From Callaeas wilsoni (taxonomy: Eukaryota > Chordata > Aves > Passeriformes > Callaeidae), in assembly GCA_013398955.1 (NCBI GenBank), contig VWPU01011637.1, positions 62,001 through 126,000 of the forward strand: a DNA stretch of 64,000 nt, written 5' to 3'. Positions 49,701 through 64,000 of the stretch are shown here, piece after piece. Below the pieces are notes generated by a model. It did not search any database and was not told where the DNA came from. It saw only the letters and a program-made list of their open reading frames with translations. How positions within the stretch are numbered: position 1 is the first letter of the stretch; every line of letters begins with the position of its first letter. Both the position numbers and the translations under genes were made by a program.

Positions 49701-52277
49701 ATGAGCAACAGAGATGTACAAATACATAGGATTCATAAATAAATGACTTAACTACTTCTCTGATTAGAAATTTTCAAATGCTGGGTGGGCATTGCAGGAA
49801 CCTCAACTACAATTTTAAAAGATATGTGAGAAACTATTAATCACTGACTTAACTACCTTTGAAATCTCTACCTTTGCCTGCCACAGAGATCTTCTCTATC
49901 CTAAACGCAGAGCTCTTCTACATCATTGAAGAGCACCATGGTGATCTTCCATCCCCATAAATCAGCAGTAATCTTGATCACCCAGAGGTTTAGATATTCC
50001 AAGAAGGGACACAGTTGCCTAGAAGCCTAAAAATTATTGTTCTGACTGTCTTGGGACCCAGCTCTACTTCATGCTTCCAAGATGGCTCAAGAAAAAACAT
50101 CACCAGTATATTTTAACTAAATTTATTTCCTAATAATATCTCAAATGCAAGGAGGTGGAGCAACTCAGCAACGCTTCCTCCTTTACAGGCTGTTGCAGTT
50201 GATATTAAAAATGAAATACCAAGCCACATATTTAAGGACATATGCATAAATCCAGGAGTGCTAGGAGATTGCCTATTCACTGGAAATTTCCACTCAAAGG
50301 CATATATGTCTGCCTGAAATTAAATTCTTGGCATTTCTCTTAAAACTGTTTTAATTACTTTCCTTCTGTTTTCACTCTGCAAGTCTTCTACAACCTTTAA
50401 CTTAGCCTAAAATTATGCCTAAGTTAAGAGTTTAGACTTAAATGTTCTTTCAAATTCAGTAACTATGCAAAGTATTTTTTTATCCGTGTGACCTCAAAGC
50501 TGTTTAAGGAATGCCAGAGCAAATGGGTTTTTTGCAGCCTATTAACAAACATCCAATTTGAACAGGACAAAAAAAGTTCCTGGGATTTCACCTGCAAACC
50601 CAGTCCACTGGCACCACAGCTGACAACACAGTCATCCAACACTCTATGCAAATTCAGCACAACCTACAGTTCTGCACAGCCGCCTTGTATAAAGTGTATT
50701 TACTCCATAAAATGTGCCATCTTTTACATTTCAGGGTCAGGATTTTAAATTGGTACTCAAACCCACAGTTTATGTACTCTTTCCACACACTAGTAGCAAT
50801 AACTAAGTACAGTGAACTCTGGCTTTATTGCTCTGTCCTAGATAAAAATTCTATTTGTGCAACACATTTTCCTATAGACATAAATTATTCCTTTCCAGGT
50901 GATGCTGGAATCAACACCAACCCACAGGCTGCCTTCCAGCCTCTCATACAATCAGTGTCCTTCCAGCCAGTAACACAGTTCCATACTCTCATACTCTGCT
51001 TTTATTGTGAACTAAAGGATGAAAAAAATCACGCAAAGGTTTTGAAAAACTACTGCTATCTCTGCAATACAGACATAAGTCTAAAAACAGATGTCTCAAT
51101 ATCAAACCACACAATTTTTGTCATTTAATGCACCTAAAAAGTACTATGACTTAAAAGAATAGTTCACAATAAATTAGCAACACTAGAAGAAAAGCAATGG
51201 TAATAGTATTTCAACACAGAAAATAATATTCCGAGTAGTCTTCGACACACAACTTATCCTTATAAACACTCTATGGTATCTAAATGAACAAATACCATGA
51301 CTTTTCAGAGTATAACAGTAATAACAAGGTGCTATGTAGCTTTAGAATATATACTGAAACTTGGACTTTAATCTTAGACTTAATATTAAATCAGTAACAA
51401 CATCCTGAATCTGTGTTCTCATCTATGTACTGCTCTAAAACTTCTAATGAAAATTTTAACTACTACTCTACAAACATGACAAAGAGGCTAAAATAAACTC
51501 TGCTAAATTACGACATTAAAATACTGCTGTTACTAGAATTTTCTGATATACAGAAATCAATTATAACTTTTACAGTTTTTATAGTATCATGAAATTAACT
51601 TGTTCTTATACTTTAGGACTCAGGTTAGAAACACAAGAGGGTCACTACAGCATAAATTACCTGTCCATCACAGCCTACTGTCAAATAAATACATCATAAA
51701 TTACATTTCTTAGTTTCAAGTGAGAATCTCACAAGATTTCATTTATTGCACACCCAGTTAAGAAAAGTAGTAAAAAATATTTTATATTGTTTTCTGAATA
51801 TCAAAAAGAATGACTCAGAAGGTCATTTTCCTACTTCAACAGCAACAAAAAATCATCAGTATTGGCACAAGGTTACTTCTTGACTGTATCTTTGGCCATA
51901 TTTTTAAGCTCTTTGTATCATTATTAATTCCCTTGCATGCACCCACAGGAAAATACATTCTAAGGATTTGCGATGACACTTAGTGGCACGTGGCTTCTCT
52001 GCACGAACTTTTTCCAGAACACAACGCAAGATTTCTACATCTCAGTAGAGACTGAACAGTGGTTTATACATGGATACCCCACGCAGAATTTTGTTGTAAG
52101 GCTCCAAATTATCTTCCATGACTCAGCATCTCCATATTAACAGACAACTGCTCTGCTAACCAACACTTCTGCAAACTGGGAACGGGAAAGCAGCGGACAG
52201 GCTGCGTTCAGCGCAGTGTAACACCCCCAGGAGGAGTCAAGTTGTCCCCACAGAAGTAGAGAGGAAGGAATACTTAC
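43775..52277 (-). other. CACNA1D: Intron 9 (8.5 kb)
   Basis: Short TTTTG-type runs lie near 43980 and 44830-44870. Several strong-looking acceptors (for example before 46458, 45967 and 51015) are not followed by an open phase-1 exon. I searched here for a 78-nt exon that could encode the 26-residue I-II loop insert reported in chicken and found none. The remainder is unique sequence. Confidence 0.7.
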
Positions 52278-52447
52278 TGTTCCTCTTGCCTTCTTCATCA
52301 GCCTCTTCATCATTCTCGGGGTCAATGTCTTCTGCCTGGGTAATCCAGTCTAAATATCCCTTCAGATCTTCTTCAAGCTGTTGTTTTTCACGTAGCTTCT
52401 GAAAGTCTCCTCTGGCCTTGGCTTTTTCCCTTTCTTTGGAAAATTCT
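52278..52447 (-). CDS. CACNA1D: CACNA1D exon 9 (I-II loop, beta-subunit interaction domain)
   Basis: This 170-nt exon starts by completing the glycine of exon 8 and continues [18 protein letters not shown]. It contains the alpha-interaction domain [18 protein letters not shown], the helix that binds CaV-beta and controls surface expression and gating. The acidic tail reads [17 protein letters not shown]. The donor is GTAAGT, leaving phase 1, and exon 10 then completes threonine. The acceptor is TTGATAG. The exon is separated from its neighbours by the two longest introns of the window (9.8 and 8.5 kb). Confidence 0.97.
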
Positions 52448-53460
52448 CTATCAAATGCAGATAAAGCAGAAAAAAAACACTAATTGACAAACTCGCCAGC
52501 ATTTTGATCCAGGTCTTGGCATTGCAGATCAACACAGTGACATAGAAAATACACTGAAGGTTTGAGTGCTGTCTTGAAAACAAGGTAGAGGTGCAAAGAA
52601 GTCATGGCAAATCCCTACTGCATTACATCTCAACTTTCAGAACTTTTATGATTTAATCAGAAGTTAAGCAGTATTTTTAACACTTGCCATAAGGGAAGAG
52701 TCTATTCCCCCCGTTTAGCTACCTACTCTTCTATACAGACTTTCAAATTACTTTTATCTACAAATAGAAACTAACTTGCAATAATGAAGTAATTTCACAG
52801 TTAAGTACTAAGTTTCAGTGAAAAGAAAATTCTAGTACCCAGTTCTAAAATCCCTCCTCTCCCAGCCACAGTTCATTGGCCATGTCCAAACATACAGCAT
52901 TCCAGAATTCCCCTACTGGGCTCTCCCTTAACTATATCACACACAGACACCTGTGCTGTTGGAAATCTGGGTGTTTTGCCCTTTTGCTCCCTGCAACAGA
53001 ACTTAGAAGTCCTGTTCTCACACATCAGAAACAGAACCTTTATATAAACTTAATCCTTTATCTCATTGCCCCAGTCTCAAGAAAATTTATTGGACTGTCT
53101 ATCCAGTTTAGTTCATGATTAGGATCAATCCTTGAATTATCATGGAATGACAACAAAAATATTGAAATCATGCTCTTTGACAAGTAAATTGGGTAAAATG
53201 GCCTCCTGAGGTCTCTTTCAACCTGAATTACCTCATAAATCTAAGATCCCCTGAATGACATATGACTCAAGACAATTACCAAGTATGTTCTCCCCTCACA
53301 ACATCTAGCATGTCGACGTTATTACAACTTTTGGTGTGATCCACACCTCCAAAGGAGTAACCCCCTTTGCTACAAGGACCAAACATATTCCAATCTATCC
53401 GAGTATCAATGTGTAGAATTAGGGGCAGGCAAGGACATACAATTCAGTAGTTAACATGTT

Positions 53461-53760
53461 AATCATTGAAGGGTTTGGGTTGGGAGGGACCTCAAAGCTC
53501 ATCTCATTCCATGTTCCTGCCGTGGGCAGGGGCACCTTCCACTATCCCAGGTTGCTCTAAGCCCTGTCCAACCAGGGCTTGTACACTTCCAGGGATGGGG
53601 CAGCCACAGTTTCTCTGGGCAACCTGTGCCACTGCTCCATCACCCTCACAGTGAAGAATTTCTTCCTAATATCTGATCTAAACTGCCTTCATTCAGTTTT
53701 AAGCTGTTTACTCCTTGTCCTATTGCTATCCACATTAATCTTATAACAGGGCTTAAATTA
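53461..53760 (-). mobile_element. CR1 LINE, 3' end fragment
   Basis: The plus strand shows the antisense of an avian CR1 3' end: GGGTTTGGGTTGGGAGGGAC near the start, then ..GGGCAGGGGCACCTTCCACT.., ..CCAGGGATGGGGCAGCCACA.., ..CTGGGCAACCTGTGCCACTG.. and GAAGAATTTCTTCCTAATAT. The element therefore reads on the minus strand, the same direction as CACNA1D. It is 5'-truncated, as is usual for CR1, and lies in intron 8. Confidence 0.92.
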
Positions 53761-55905
53761 AACTTACAATGAATTTGCAACTCCTTTATTTATTGGAAAA
53801 ATTCACTTGAAATTGTTCCCTAATTAATCTGCTCTTAAGAGAAAATTTATTAAAGCACTCAATAATATCTTTTTTCAAGTGAAAAATACTAGAAAATTAG
53901 CATAAGACTGAAAAATATTTTAAGAAGGTGAAACAATTATCAACAAAAATGTTGCCCTAAGAAAACAGAACAGAATAACAGAAAGTCTCTGTTTTTCAAT
54001 ATAATATTTCAGTTTGGTGACATACACTATTTATTTAGAATTGCAAAGACATAATCTCTCAGGTGGGTTTCTTATTTATTTTTATTAGCTTTTTTAGTCT
54101 ATAAATGTGTCATAGCAAAAATTTAGCATCTAGAGGACATCAGTAAATTTAAGTGTTAAGCTGTTTATATACAACTATAGAGATGCTGCAGGTTTTCTTA
54201 ATGCTATGTTGCAGAAGCTACACAGCTTTCTGCTGCAAAAGCTGAGGCAGGCACTACATCTTTTACAGCTGAGGACTTAATTCAAGAGCGTTTCATCTTG
54301 GCACGTGGGGATCATCCTGTTCCATCTGATGGCACTGTAATGAAGCTGAAGAATGCCAGTGCTTGCTTTGCATTTGCTACCCTTCACCTCCCATCCAAGG
54401 ACGAGGTCCTGCAAGAGGCCATCTCGTCCCAAAAATGCCAGTGAAAGAGAGTGCTCTAAAGATCTCTCTGAAAGATAATCACTCTAAAAAAAAAACAGAG
54501 TAATTTCACAAGTCAATAAGAAACTGTTTGGGTTAAGAAATGCTGGGTTTAAGCTTCTCTCAGAGAGAGGATTAGAGACTGTCCTTTACACCTGATTGAG
54601 GCAACGCACTCGTGACTCACTTCCCACAGGCAGTATCTTTGGAAAAAGAGCTATCATGGCAGAGTAGGAAATGAGAAGTAACAAGCCTTGCCAGCTTTTA
54701 CTAAGTATTCATGTCTTTTTCATTTAAAGCCCTTCAGGTATTCCTCATTAATTCAAAGGAGATGCGATGAGTGAGGGTGAAGTAAAACGAAAGTTGCTGT
54801 CATTATATAGAGTTAAGTGAACGAAATAATTTTTTAATTAATCACCTGGCAAGGCTGATACTTTGAACAGCACTTCACCCATGGCTGAACCATTCTTTAA
54901 CTCTGACTTCACATTAAAACAGCTGCATGCAGACAATTAAAGCTAGTTTTTTTTATATACACAGCTGATTCTGACCTTTCGCTTTAAGTTAGGTGCTGCC
55001 TTGTTACAGGCTGCTGCAATTTATCAGTAGGGGGAGACGCAAGGGTGCTTTTAAAATTTTTAATTTTATTTTTAAAACTTGATGGCTTGCAAGGAACTAT
55101 AAAACATGAGAAGACAACTTTCTTCAGGGCAGGGAAGAATCTGGCTTTATGGTATTTTTTTTCTATCATAGCCACAATGAAGGGACATCCCTCAGACACA
55201 TATGTACATACTCCTTTTAGTGAAATGCCATGAATAAGAAAGGAGAATTTAATAGAATTGGAAAGTAATGAGTTTCCTGTTGGCAAAACAAAAGCATCTC
55301 TTTTTTTTGACCAAGAAATAAGTCATTTGAAAAAGATGATGGGGGTGAGAAAAGGGAGAGATGTTGGCTCTTTAAAGTGTCTGACAAAGAGTTTTAGACA
55401 AAAAATACTTGAATATTTAGATGAAGATACATAGACACTGGCTGATCTCCTGGAAGGAGGACTAAGACAGCTGCTTGTGCAGCATTTCATGGCTGTGGAG
55501 TGGGTAGGGTGGGTCCAGAGCAGAAAGGAAAAGCTTTGGGCTACATAGGCAACATAGGGACTGACGTGGTCAGACTGGTGGCCTGAACTGGCCTCCCCGT
55601 CACCAACCCAGCACTCAGGCCAGCAGCCTCTGAAGCTGACAGGCTCAGGAAACTGCACATTAATTGCAGTAAGTGGACTTAAGCTCTGTAAATATTTGGT
55701 TTCAGAAATGCCTGTGCTAAGAGCTAACTCCAAAATACATATTTTGTTCTGGTTTGATAAAATGACCTGGATCTGACATTTGAAAGTATTTTGGGCAGGG
55801 GGTGCTGCATCTGCAGCACAATAGAGACATCGCTTGCAAAATAAAGCATTTGATGGAGACTAATTTACATAATCTCATTTACTTTTAGTGATAACTAACC
55901 TACTG

Positions 55906-56039
55906 TATAAAATGCAGGGTTTATTTCTGTTGCCCAAAAATTCCTTGTCTCCTTGCAGAAAGATGATCTCATTTCTCTGTTCAGGCACAACACCAACATC
56001 ATCAATGGTTGTTGAGGCAGAAGCATATAAAATGCAGGG
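55906..56039. repeat. 14-bp direct repeat flanking a 106-bp segment
   Basis: TATAAAATGCAGGG occurs at 55906-55919 and 56026-56039. The segment between is not recognised. A perfect 14-bp direct repeat is the size expected of a target-site duplication from LINE-driven insertion, but no A-rich tail or known small RNA is evident. Confidence 0.7.
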
Positions 56040-59000
56040 CTTGAATTCATGCTTCAATAGTCTGGGGTAATCAAGTCAGATTTTTTGTTCTTCAGCAGAG
56101 TGAAATAACCCCTGCTGGTATGCATCACTTGGGAATGGCTTGATGCAACAAGGTGGAAGTGGCAGCAGGGATTGCCTGCTGGGACTCAATTACATCTCCC
56201 TGGTTCTCACACCTTGAATTACAGGCAGGGCCATATTAACCAAAAATCCTAAGACAATTTGTTGAAATGCTTTTGGTATACTCTCCTTTCTCTCTGCATA
56301 TTGACAGATATAATAACTAGAGACACCTTTACAGCCTCCTACCAGCTGAGAGCTTTCCCATGCTAAAGGCCAGAGACATTTCATAAAGGGGCCTGTGCAG
56401 CACCATGAGTGTTGCTGAAACTCCTGTGCATCTCTAGGCATTGATGATATGAAACAAACAGGTGCTTTTGAAGTCTAAGCTTAAACCAGGACACAAATCC
56501 TACGTTAGCCATATTCTTGCCCTTTTGTGTCACTGCAAATGCAGTGGGAGGGAAAGTGAATCTCCTGCAGTACGGAGCTCATTGCACAGAGGGTCTGGTA
56601 TGTGGAAAGTGTTAAGCTAATTCTATATGTAGAACTGCCACCCAGGCATCCCAGACTCATTTATTCACAGAGAACAGTAACATAATAACAAAAATGTACT
56701 CACAGGAGTACAGTGTTGGCCACCAGACTTGCAGGAGAGGTTTCTCACAGTGGTAACCATACCAACCAACAAATTAGCAGAATCAAGTCAGAGAACTAAA
56801 ACTGCTTCAAGTGTACAGCTAAGCATGGACAACAGCTCCCAGCTGGGTGTGAAGTGTAACAGATGTGGAGAGACATAAAAGAGGTTAAGTAACATCACAT
56901 CTTTAATTACAGGAGATTTGTATACATCGTCATCCCTTCTTTTAGGGGGAAAAAAAATTGACAGGCTGAACACTAGAATTATTTCTGTAGGACAAAAAAC
57001 TAAATCCTAGCAGGAATTCTCCTCAAGCAAGGAGCCTTGGACTCTTGATGGGGAAATGCAGCCTGGTATTACCTACCCATGGCTATTTTTATGCAGCTCA
57101 TTAGCAATTAACCAAATGTGCATTCAACAGCTCCAGCACCAGCTCTGTGGAGCAAAGGCCCTGTGCAGCCTTACTGTGCCAGAGTGCCCATGAGGGCTAC
57201 GGGATCCTCGGTGGGAACAGACAGATAGGGAACCATTTGATAGAGCAACAAAACGGAGATCTGATGTTTCAGACCATTATTAATTAGATCTGCAGATTAA
57301 GATGTGTCCCTTCTCTCCTGGGTCAAGACCCATTTGGCTCAGGACACACTGGATTTCTCAGAAGAAGGGGCAGATCTGAGCAAACACTGCCATCACCTGA
57401 CATCGGGACGTGCCGTCTCAGCAGTTTCTGATACTGCCACAGTTTGTTCCCTGCCGGGGCTCCCCAGCAAGCACCTCACAGGACTAATCCCTAAGAGGCC
57501 TTGGTGTGCTGAGGATGCACAGGACTGAAATAAAATCAGTTCCCTCCAAGTTCTTCTTCAGGCGTACAGAACTATCCCCACTGACTTCAGCGGTCCAAAG
57601 CAATCAGTCATTTACTGCTGTATACAGCTGAAAGTATTTGCTGATTAATTATTGTTAGTATATTCAATTGATCAACCAAATGTAATATTTCACTGTTTTT
57701 TATTTATGTGAGTTTTACTTTCACCAGGACACAGAAATTAAGTGAGCCTGGTTCAGCTCATAATTTCCTGAGATCTACATCTGGAGTCCCTCTCCTTGTT
57801 TTCAATGCATATTCAGGTTATCTATGGGAAGGAGTTAAATTTTCAGCAATAAGTTTTATTTTATATTTTTCACTAGGCCTTCCTGCTGCTGTGAAAAGGA
57901 ACACTGTCAAAACCCGTTCATTTTCCTTTTGCTGAAGGGCTATGGATGACAGTTTACTGCCGTTTTCTATTTGGGGCATCATTATTCAAATGTCTTTTTC
58001 TATGATTTTTTCCATATACACTGCAGAAAACAGTTCTCAGGTGTACAAGTTTATCTGCACCAACATATTTCATATGACATTAATTGACAGATATTGCTGG
58101 GAGATTGGGGTGGATGAGTACACAACCTTAGCTTTTAGAATCATTATGTACATACATTGCATATATTACTGAGGGAAAGAAATTGAAAAAATTAACGTTA
58201 GCTTAACCTGCAAGATCACATGTAAGAGGATGTAAGGATATGTCAAAGCTTATGTTTTGGTGTCCTTTTGCAAGGCAATAAATTCAACTTACAGACTTAC
58301 TAAAATATGTTGGAAAGGTTTTATTTGTTCTCATGGCTACCCAAAGAAATATTAATGCCTTGAGCAGAAAATGCCATCAGCAGAAGCCATCCCCTAATGA
58401 TAAGGACTATCTTCAGGAATAGATTATCATGCATCATTAAAAGCCATGCCTCTTGATAAATAAGTTATGAATTTTTATAATTTATTTCCTCTGTTCATAG
58501 CAAACTAACTTAATACATGCTGAATTACTGACATGTCTATTTTAACTTCTTTTTTTTTTTTAACTTTTAACATTTTCAGGATGGATGAGTATCTCCATCC
58601 TGATCTTTATTTGTTAATTTTCTAATAACATTAACCTTATAATTTCTAACTTTCAGTTTCAGCTCACTGTTTTGCACCAATGGCCATGATATGCTCTGGT
58701 CCTTTACACTGGAATATTTGGAGGAGGCCTGTCCTGAGCTCCCAGTTTCTGTGCCTAGTATTTCATGCCTTCAGAGAATTCACTTTTAGAGTAATGTGAA
58801 TGCTTCTAGTCTCTAATACAGAGTAAAAATTAGAGTTTTTTTGAAAAAGCTGAATTAACTCAAGCCTATGAATTCTCTCCATCCTTGTTATTCAGGGGAA
58901 TTACTTAGGAAAAAATCTCCACAGTCAGCTTCCATGCAGAATTTACAATATTTACCACATGCAGATTCCATACACACATTGTTTCTATTCATTTACATGA

Positions 59001-62000
59001 CTGATATTAAAAATATGAACTCTATTTTTAAGAATGTCACCTTCTGCAGGCAAGACTGACATGGATCGCCAGGAAATACTCACCTTCAGAAAGAGCTAGA
59101 TGTAAGACAAAAGATCTGCCAAATCATCATTCTCATCCATTTTACAGTATCTAAATACATCAAACATGCAGTGCACAAGAGGCATTACAGAAATACAAAG
59201 GGGCAGATGGTCACAGAATAACAAAGGAGTGCAAAGAGAATAACCGAATATTTTAAAACCACAAACAGATCAAAAACAGCAAACAGATTTAAATGTACAC
59301 GGCACAACCTGATATAAAGGAAGTAACACTTTCATACAGAAAAGGTATTGGGCATTCAGATTCCACTTTCAAAATCTGTATGCAAAGCCATGCTTTTCAA
59401 GTAAGTTGGCATAATTTTTGCATTCTTGACATTTGATTGGTTTAGCAAAATATAACTTTATCTGTAGATTTATCATAAACCAAGTTTCATGTTATGGTTT
59501 GAAGAGTATAAAACAAAAGCTAACAACTTTTAAATAAAAACAAAAAAAAAATTTGTTACATATTCAATGCTTGGCTCAGAATGAAAAATATTATCTTTCT
59601 ACTACAAAACACAAAAACATCCATTGGATTTTACTAGTACGTCAGCTTTATCCATAAAATTTAGACTAGACTAGTAGGTCTAAACAAAAAGTATGGGGAA
59701 AATTATTTGTATACAACTGTCATATAGTGATCAAAATAAATCAGAGCAGCAGTATTCCACACTGGCCCTTGTTTGTCAGAATTTCAAACAAGTATGGCAG
59801 GATATTCTCTTGACTTCTATACCAAACATCAGTTTGCTGTGATAGGTATCTTTTAGGAGTATTCCCTTTGACTTTCTCCTTGCACTTTCAATGTCAGTCC
59901 TTGGTGATATTTATACATCACATGATGCAGCTCTCTATTGTCATTAGTGTGTCTAGTGTCTTCAGAAAGAAAACAAAAAAGGGAGTTTTGGGAAGGCTCT
60001 TTCATGTATTTAGGGCAAATATGGATTCAGACAATTCATCAAGAACCCTGAGCACTCAATTGACCCTGGCTGACACTATGGAGGAAAAATTAATCTAGCA
60101 ATTAATGACTTGATGAATTTAAGGAGAGTTCACATCCCACTTTTCACTGCCGTTTCTGTGCACTGAAAATCCAAGGGAAGCCAGCAAGGGTTCTGAGGAG
60201 CATTGGAGCTCTATAGATCACACAAAACCTAGAAATCGGTGGTGATTTCTTGTCTGCAGAAAGGAACCCAAAGACAAGGTGACACCTCTTCCCTGTATTG
60301 GAATGGCAGCTAAAAAAGTACTCCATATTCCAAAAAATATATGTATCATAATGTCGCAAACTTCACACAGTATTTTAGATGTATTAAATCAAATATTAAG
60401 CTAATTCACAAGAGTATCTCTAAATTTCCATGACTTCTGGAAAAGAAATTAACATGTGCAACAAAACACCAAATTTGGCATCACTTTCCCTGTAAATTTT
60501 TTTGAAAAAAACAGAAAAATCTGAAACCAATAACAATTCGAGTAATGGGAGGAAAAATAGGAATATTCATTATCTGCTAACAGACACCTTCACAGGACAG
60601 GAAGAAACTAATTGGTGCTTGTGATGTTCTTAAGGGCCAGAGAAGGAACTGTGAGAGCCTAATCCTGTAATGACTTCAGCGGAAAGTCCAGTCACACAGC
60701 AACGTTAGGTAATGCCATCAAAAGAAGAAATAAATTACACTGTAACAACCCTCATTTATTGTCCTTCTCCTTCTTATTTCATTTTCCAGCATGGCTGAAA
60801 GCTGGGCCCTTAGTTTTGCAATAATTTACACATCTGTCCTTGGATAAAACAAAGCCGATACGACTGTATAAATCAGACTTTGCAGGACAGGTCTTGGAAG
60901 GAAGAGATTAAATCTACAAATCAGCAGTGTTGTTTTAGCACTACCTTTTTGCTTTTAAAATCTGCTTTGCTAAGCAAGTCTGACAGTAAGGTAAAGCTCT
61001 GCTTTCCCTGGTTTCCTGTGTGCAACAGTAATCTATCACAAATGACTGAAGATTTTAAAAAGCACATTGTAAAACCACTCATCAGATAAAAGTGCTCGTG
61101 TAACAAAGTTACATCAACACCTGGAAATTTTGTTTGCTGGTCTGATTTCCAGGAATATAATAATGCCTTATCACTTCTTTCAGATACAATGTGGCAAAAC
61201 CACGAATAAGGCTGCACACACTATCGGCATCCTGATGACACCATCAACTGCAGTGTCAGGTTGCCTTCCATGCAAGAAAAATTCTTCTGCTGGCTAACAA
61301 AGACGGCACAACTTGCCTGAGATTGCCAGAATTGTTCTGGCAATATTGTTTGCTGTGCAACTAAAAACTAATGAGCACAACCATAATAATTTTCTTTTCG
61401 GCATTCAAATGCTAGCTGGATCTTTTATATATTTATCAAAAAATATCTTTACCATAAACTAGAGTATCCCAGGCTCAAGTGTGTCAGAAATCAGGAAATG
61501 GCAAAGGAAATTGGGTTGTAACTTCAGGTAAGGGGGCTTTGCAAAAAGAAAACCTGGCAAACTCTTGCCATGAACTACAGTTTTAAAGCACATTATACAG
61601 CTAGAACTGACATGGCTTTAGTTTTTGGCTGGAGCCTGGAGCACACAAACAAAAAGCTGTGACAACCTCCCACTGACAACCATATTAAATTGATACTTTA
61701 TTATTGATAAATGTATCAGTTCCTGGTGCAGGTTGTCACAGCAGATCACAGCTCTACAACCCCGGAAGCACTAAACACTGTGTTGGGGTAGTGCAGCCAC
61801 ACTCTCTGTAAGACCGATCTTGAAGCACTTATCAAAAATATTTTGTCGTATTTTGAGCAAACTGTGTGAGTGGTAAACACAAATAACACTCCAATTCTTT
61901 ATGACTATTTGAAGAAAAGCAAAAGTTGGTCTTTCAGAAAAAGACACTTGTATATAACAACAGAGGAGTATATTTATATGGGTGCACCACCCACCTCTGT

Positions 62001-62264
62001 GCACAAAATCTTTTTCCCTGCAGGAATATTATAGAATAAGGAGATTAGTGCCTCACTGAATGAATACTTTTGGCAAGCATGGTGAACGTGATGTCAAGAC
62101 AGATACAGGCACTCGAATCACAGTTCAGTCCAAAGAGCAAACACTGGTAGGATGACATAAGAATCTCAAGTGCATGCAAAAAAGCCATTGCTGAGAAGCT
62201 GGAGTAAATGCAGAGGCCATCTTACAAGTAGCAGTAGCATACACAATGTTAACTCAACTGCTTA

Positions 62265-62402
<138 letters not shown>

Positions 62403-62847
62403 TCATTCATTAAACAGCAGAGTCCTTTTTGCAGCTGCCAGATCACGTAGGTTCAACACAAACTTTATGGCTTATCCAGATCTTTAAAAAGTGAATGAAC
62501 AATTGTTTAAATTTACTTACCCAAATTTTGTTGTAGATGTGAGGCCTTAGAGGATTAATTGAAATAACACCTAAATGAGTGCATGAGAATTGTTAGTCTT
62601 TTTTATAACTTTGCCAAAAGGACATGAAGAATATGTACTGATAGGTCTAAACTCCAATTTTGGTGTTTTTATGCTATTTATATGAGAGCTACAAGAAAAC
62701 TTTTTGCGTTCTAATTAGAGGAGGAAGCCATAGAGGTTTATTAAAAGATATCATCCCAACTGAAGTCTCACCTGTATGAGGTAACCTGTGTGTTCATGGC
62801 AACTGAATTCAGGACTCTGCCTTCATGATGAAAAAGGTGTATGCTTA

Positions 62848-64000
<1,153 letters not shown>

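Noticed and set aside
50646..51128. 160-codon plus-strand open frame
   Set aside because: No homology recognised and AT-driven composition; lies inside intron 9.
62526..62551. 25-nt AG..GTAAGT-bounded segment between exons 8B and 8A
   Set aside because: Poor pyrimidine tract and a length that breaks the frame; only the donor is good.

Overview
The window is the middle of one large gene, CACNA1D, which encodes the pore-forming alpha-1D (CaV1.3) subunit of L-type voltage-gated calcium channels. It lies on the minus strand, so transcription runs from position 64000 toward position 1. The channel can be read by eye from the last pore segment of repeat I (IS6), through repeats II, III and IV, into the EF-hand and pre-IQ start of the C-terminal tail. 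Human-style exon numbers, assigned by analogy, fit well: exons 8 to 39 are present, no exon 11 was found, and exons 1-7 and 40 onward lie outside. The 31 exons of one isoform add up to 3568 coding bases in one uninterrupted frame. All junctions used are GT-AG and phase-consistent. The genome is very probably a bird: short CR1 LINE tails are the only transposons I recognise, the gene is compact for a vertebrate CaV1.3 locus, and splice forms known from chicken alpha-1D are present. The species cannot be named, and another sauropsid is not excluded.

Layout from transcript 5' to 3' (high to low coordinates): intron 7 tail; mutually exclusive exons 8A/8B (IS6); exon 9 (beta-subunit binding); a long intron; exons 10 and 12 (I-II loop); exons 13-17 (repeat II); exons 18-20 (acidic II-III loop); exons 21-28 (repeat III), including mutually exclusive IIIS2 exons 80 bp apart; exons 29-36 (repeat IV), including a candidate 30-nt microexon and mutually exclusive exons 31a/31b; exons 37-39 (end of IVS6, EF-hand, pre-IQ). 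Introns hold three CR1 fragments, one minisatellite, one compound microsatellite and otherwise mostly AT-rich unique sequence. I support no second gene on either strand. Introns of 300-900 bp with no entry of their own (34, 33, 32, 29, 27, 24, 19, 18, 17, 14, 12, and the spacer between exons 8A and 8B) hold nothing I recognise beyond splice signals.

The most interesting content is splicing architecture. Three pairs of mutually exclusive exons sit in one channel. A 30-nt in-frame microexon (17475-17504) matches the length and position of the 10-residue IVS2-S3 insert reported in chicken hair-cell CaV1.3. A 46-bp minisatellite runs directly into the 5' splice site of exon 16, leaving only four unique intron bases. 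Intron 31 carries a 78-nt pseudo-exon with strong splice signals that ends in an in-frame stop.
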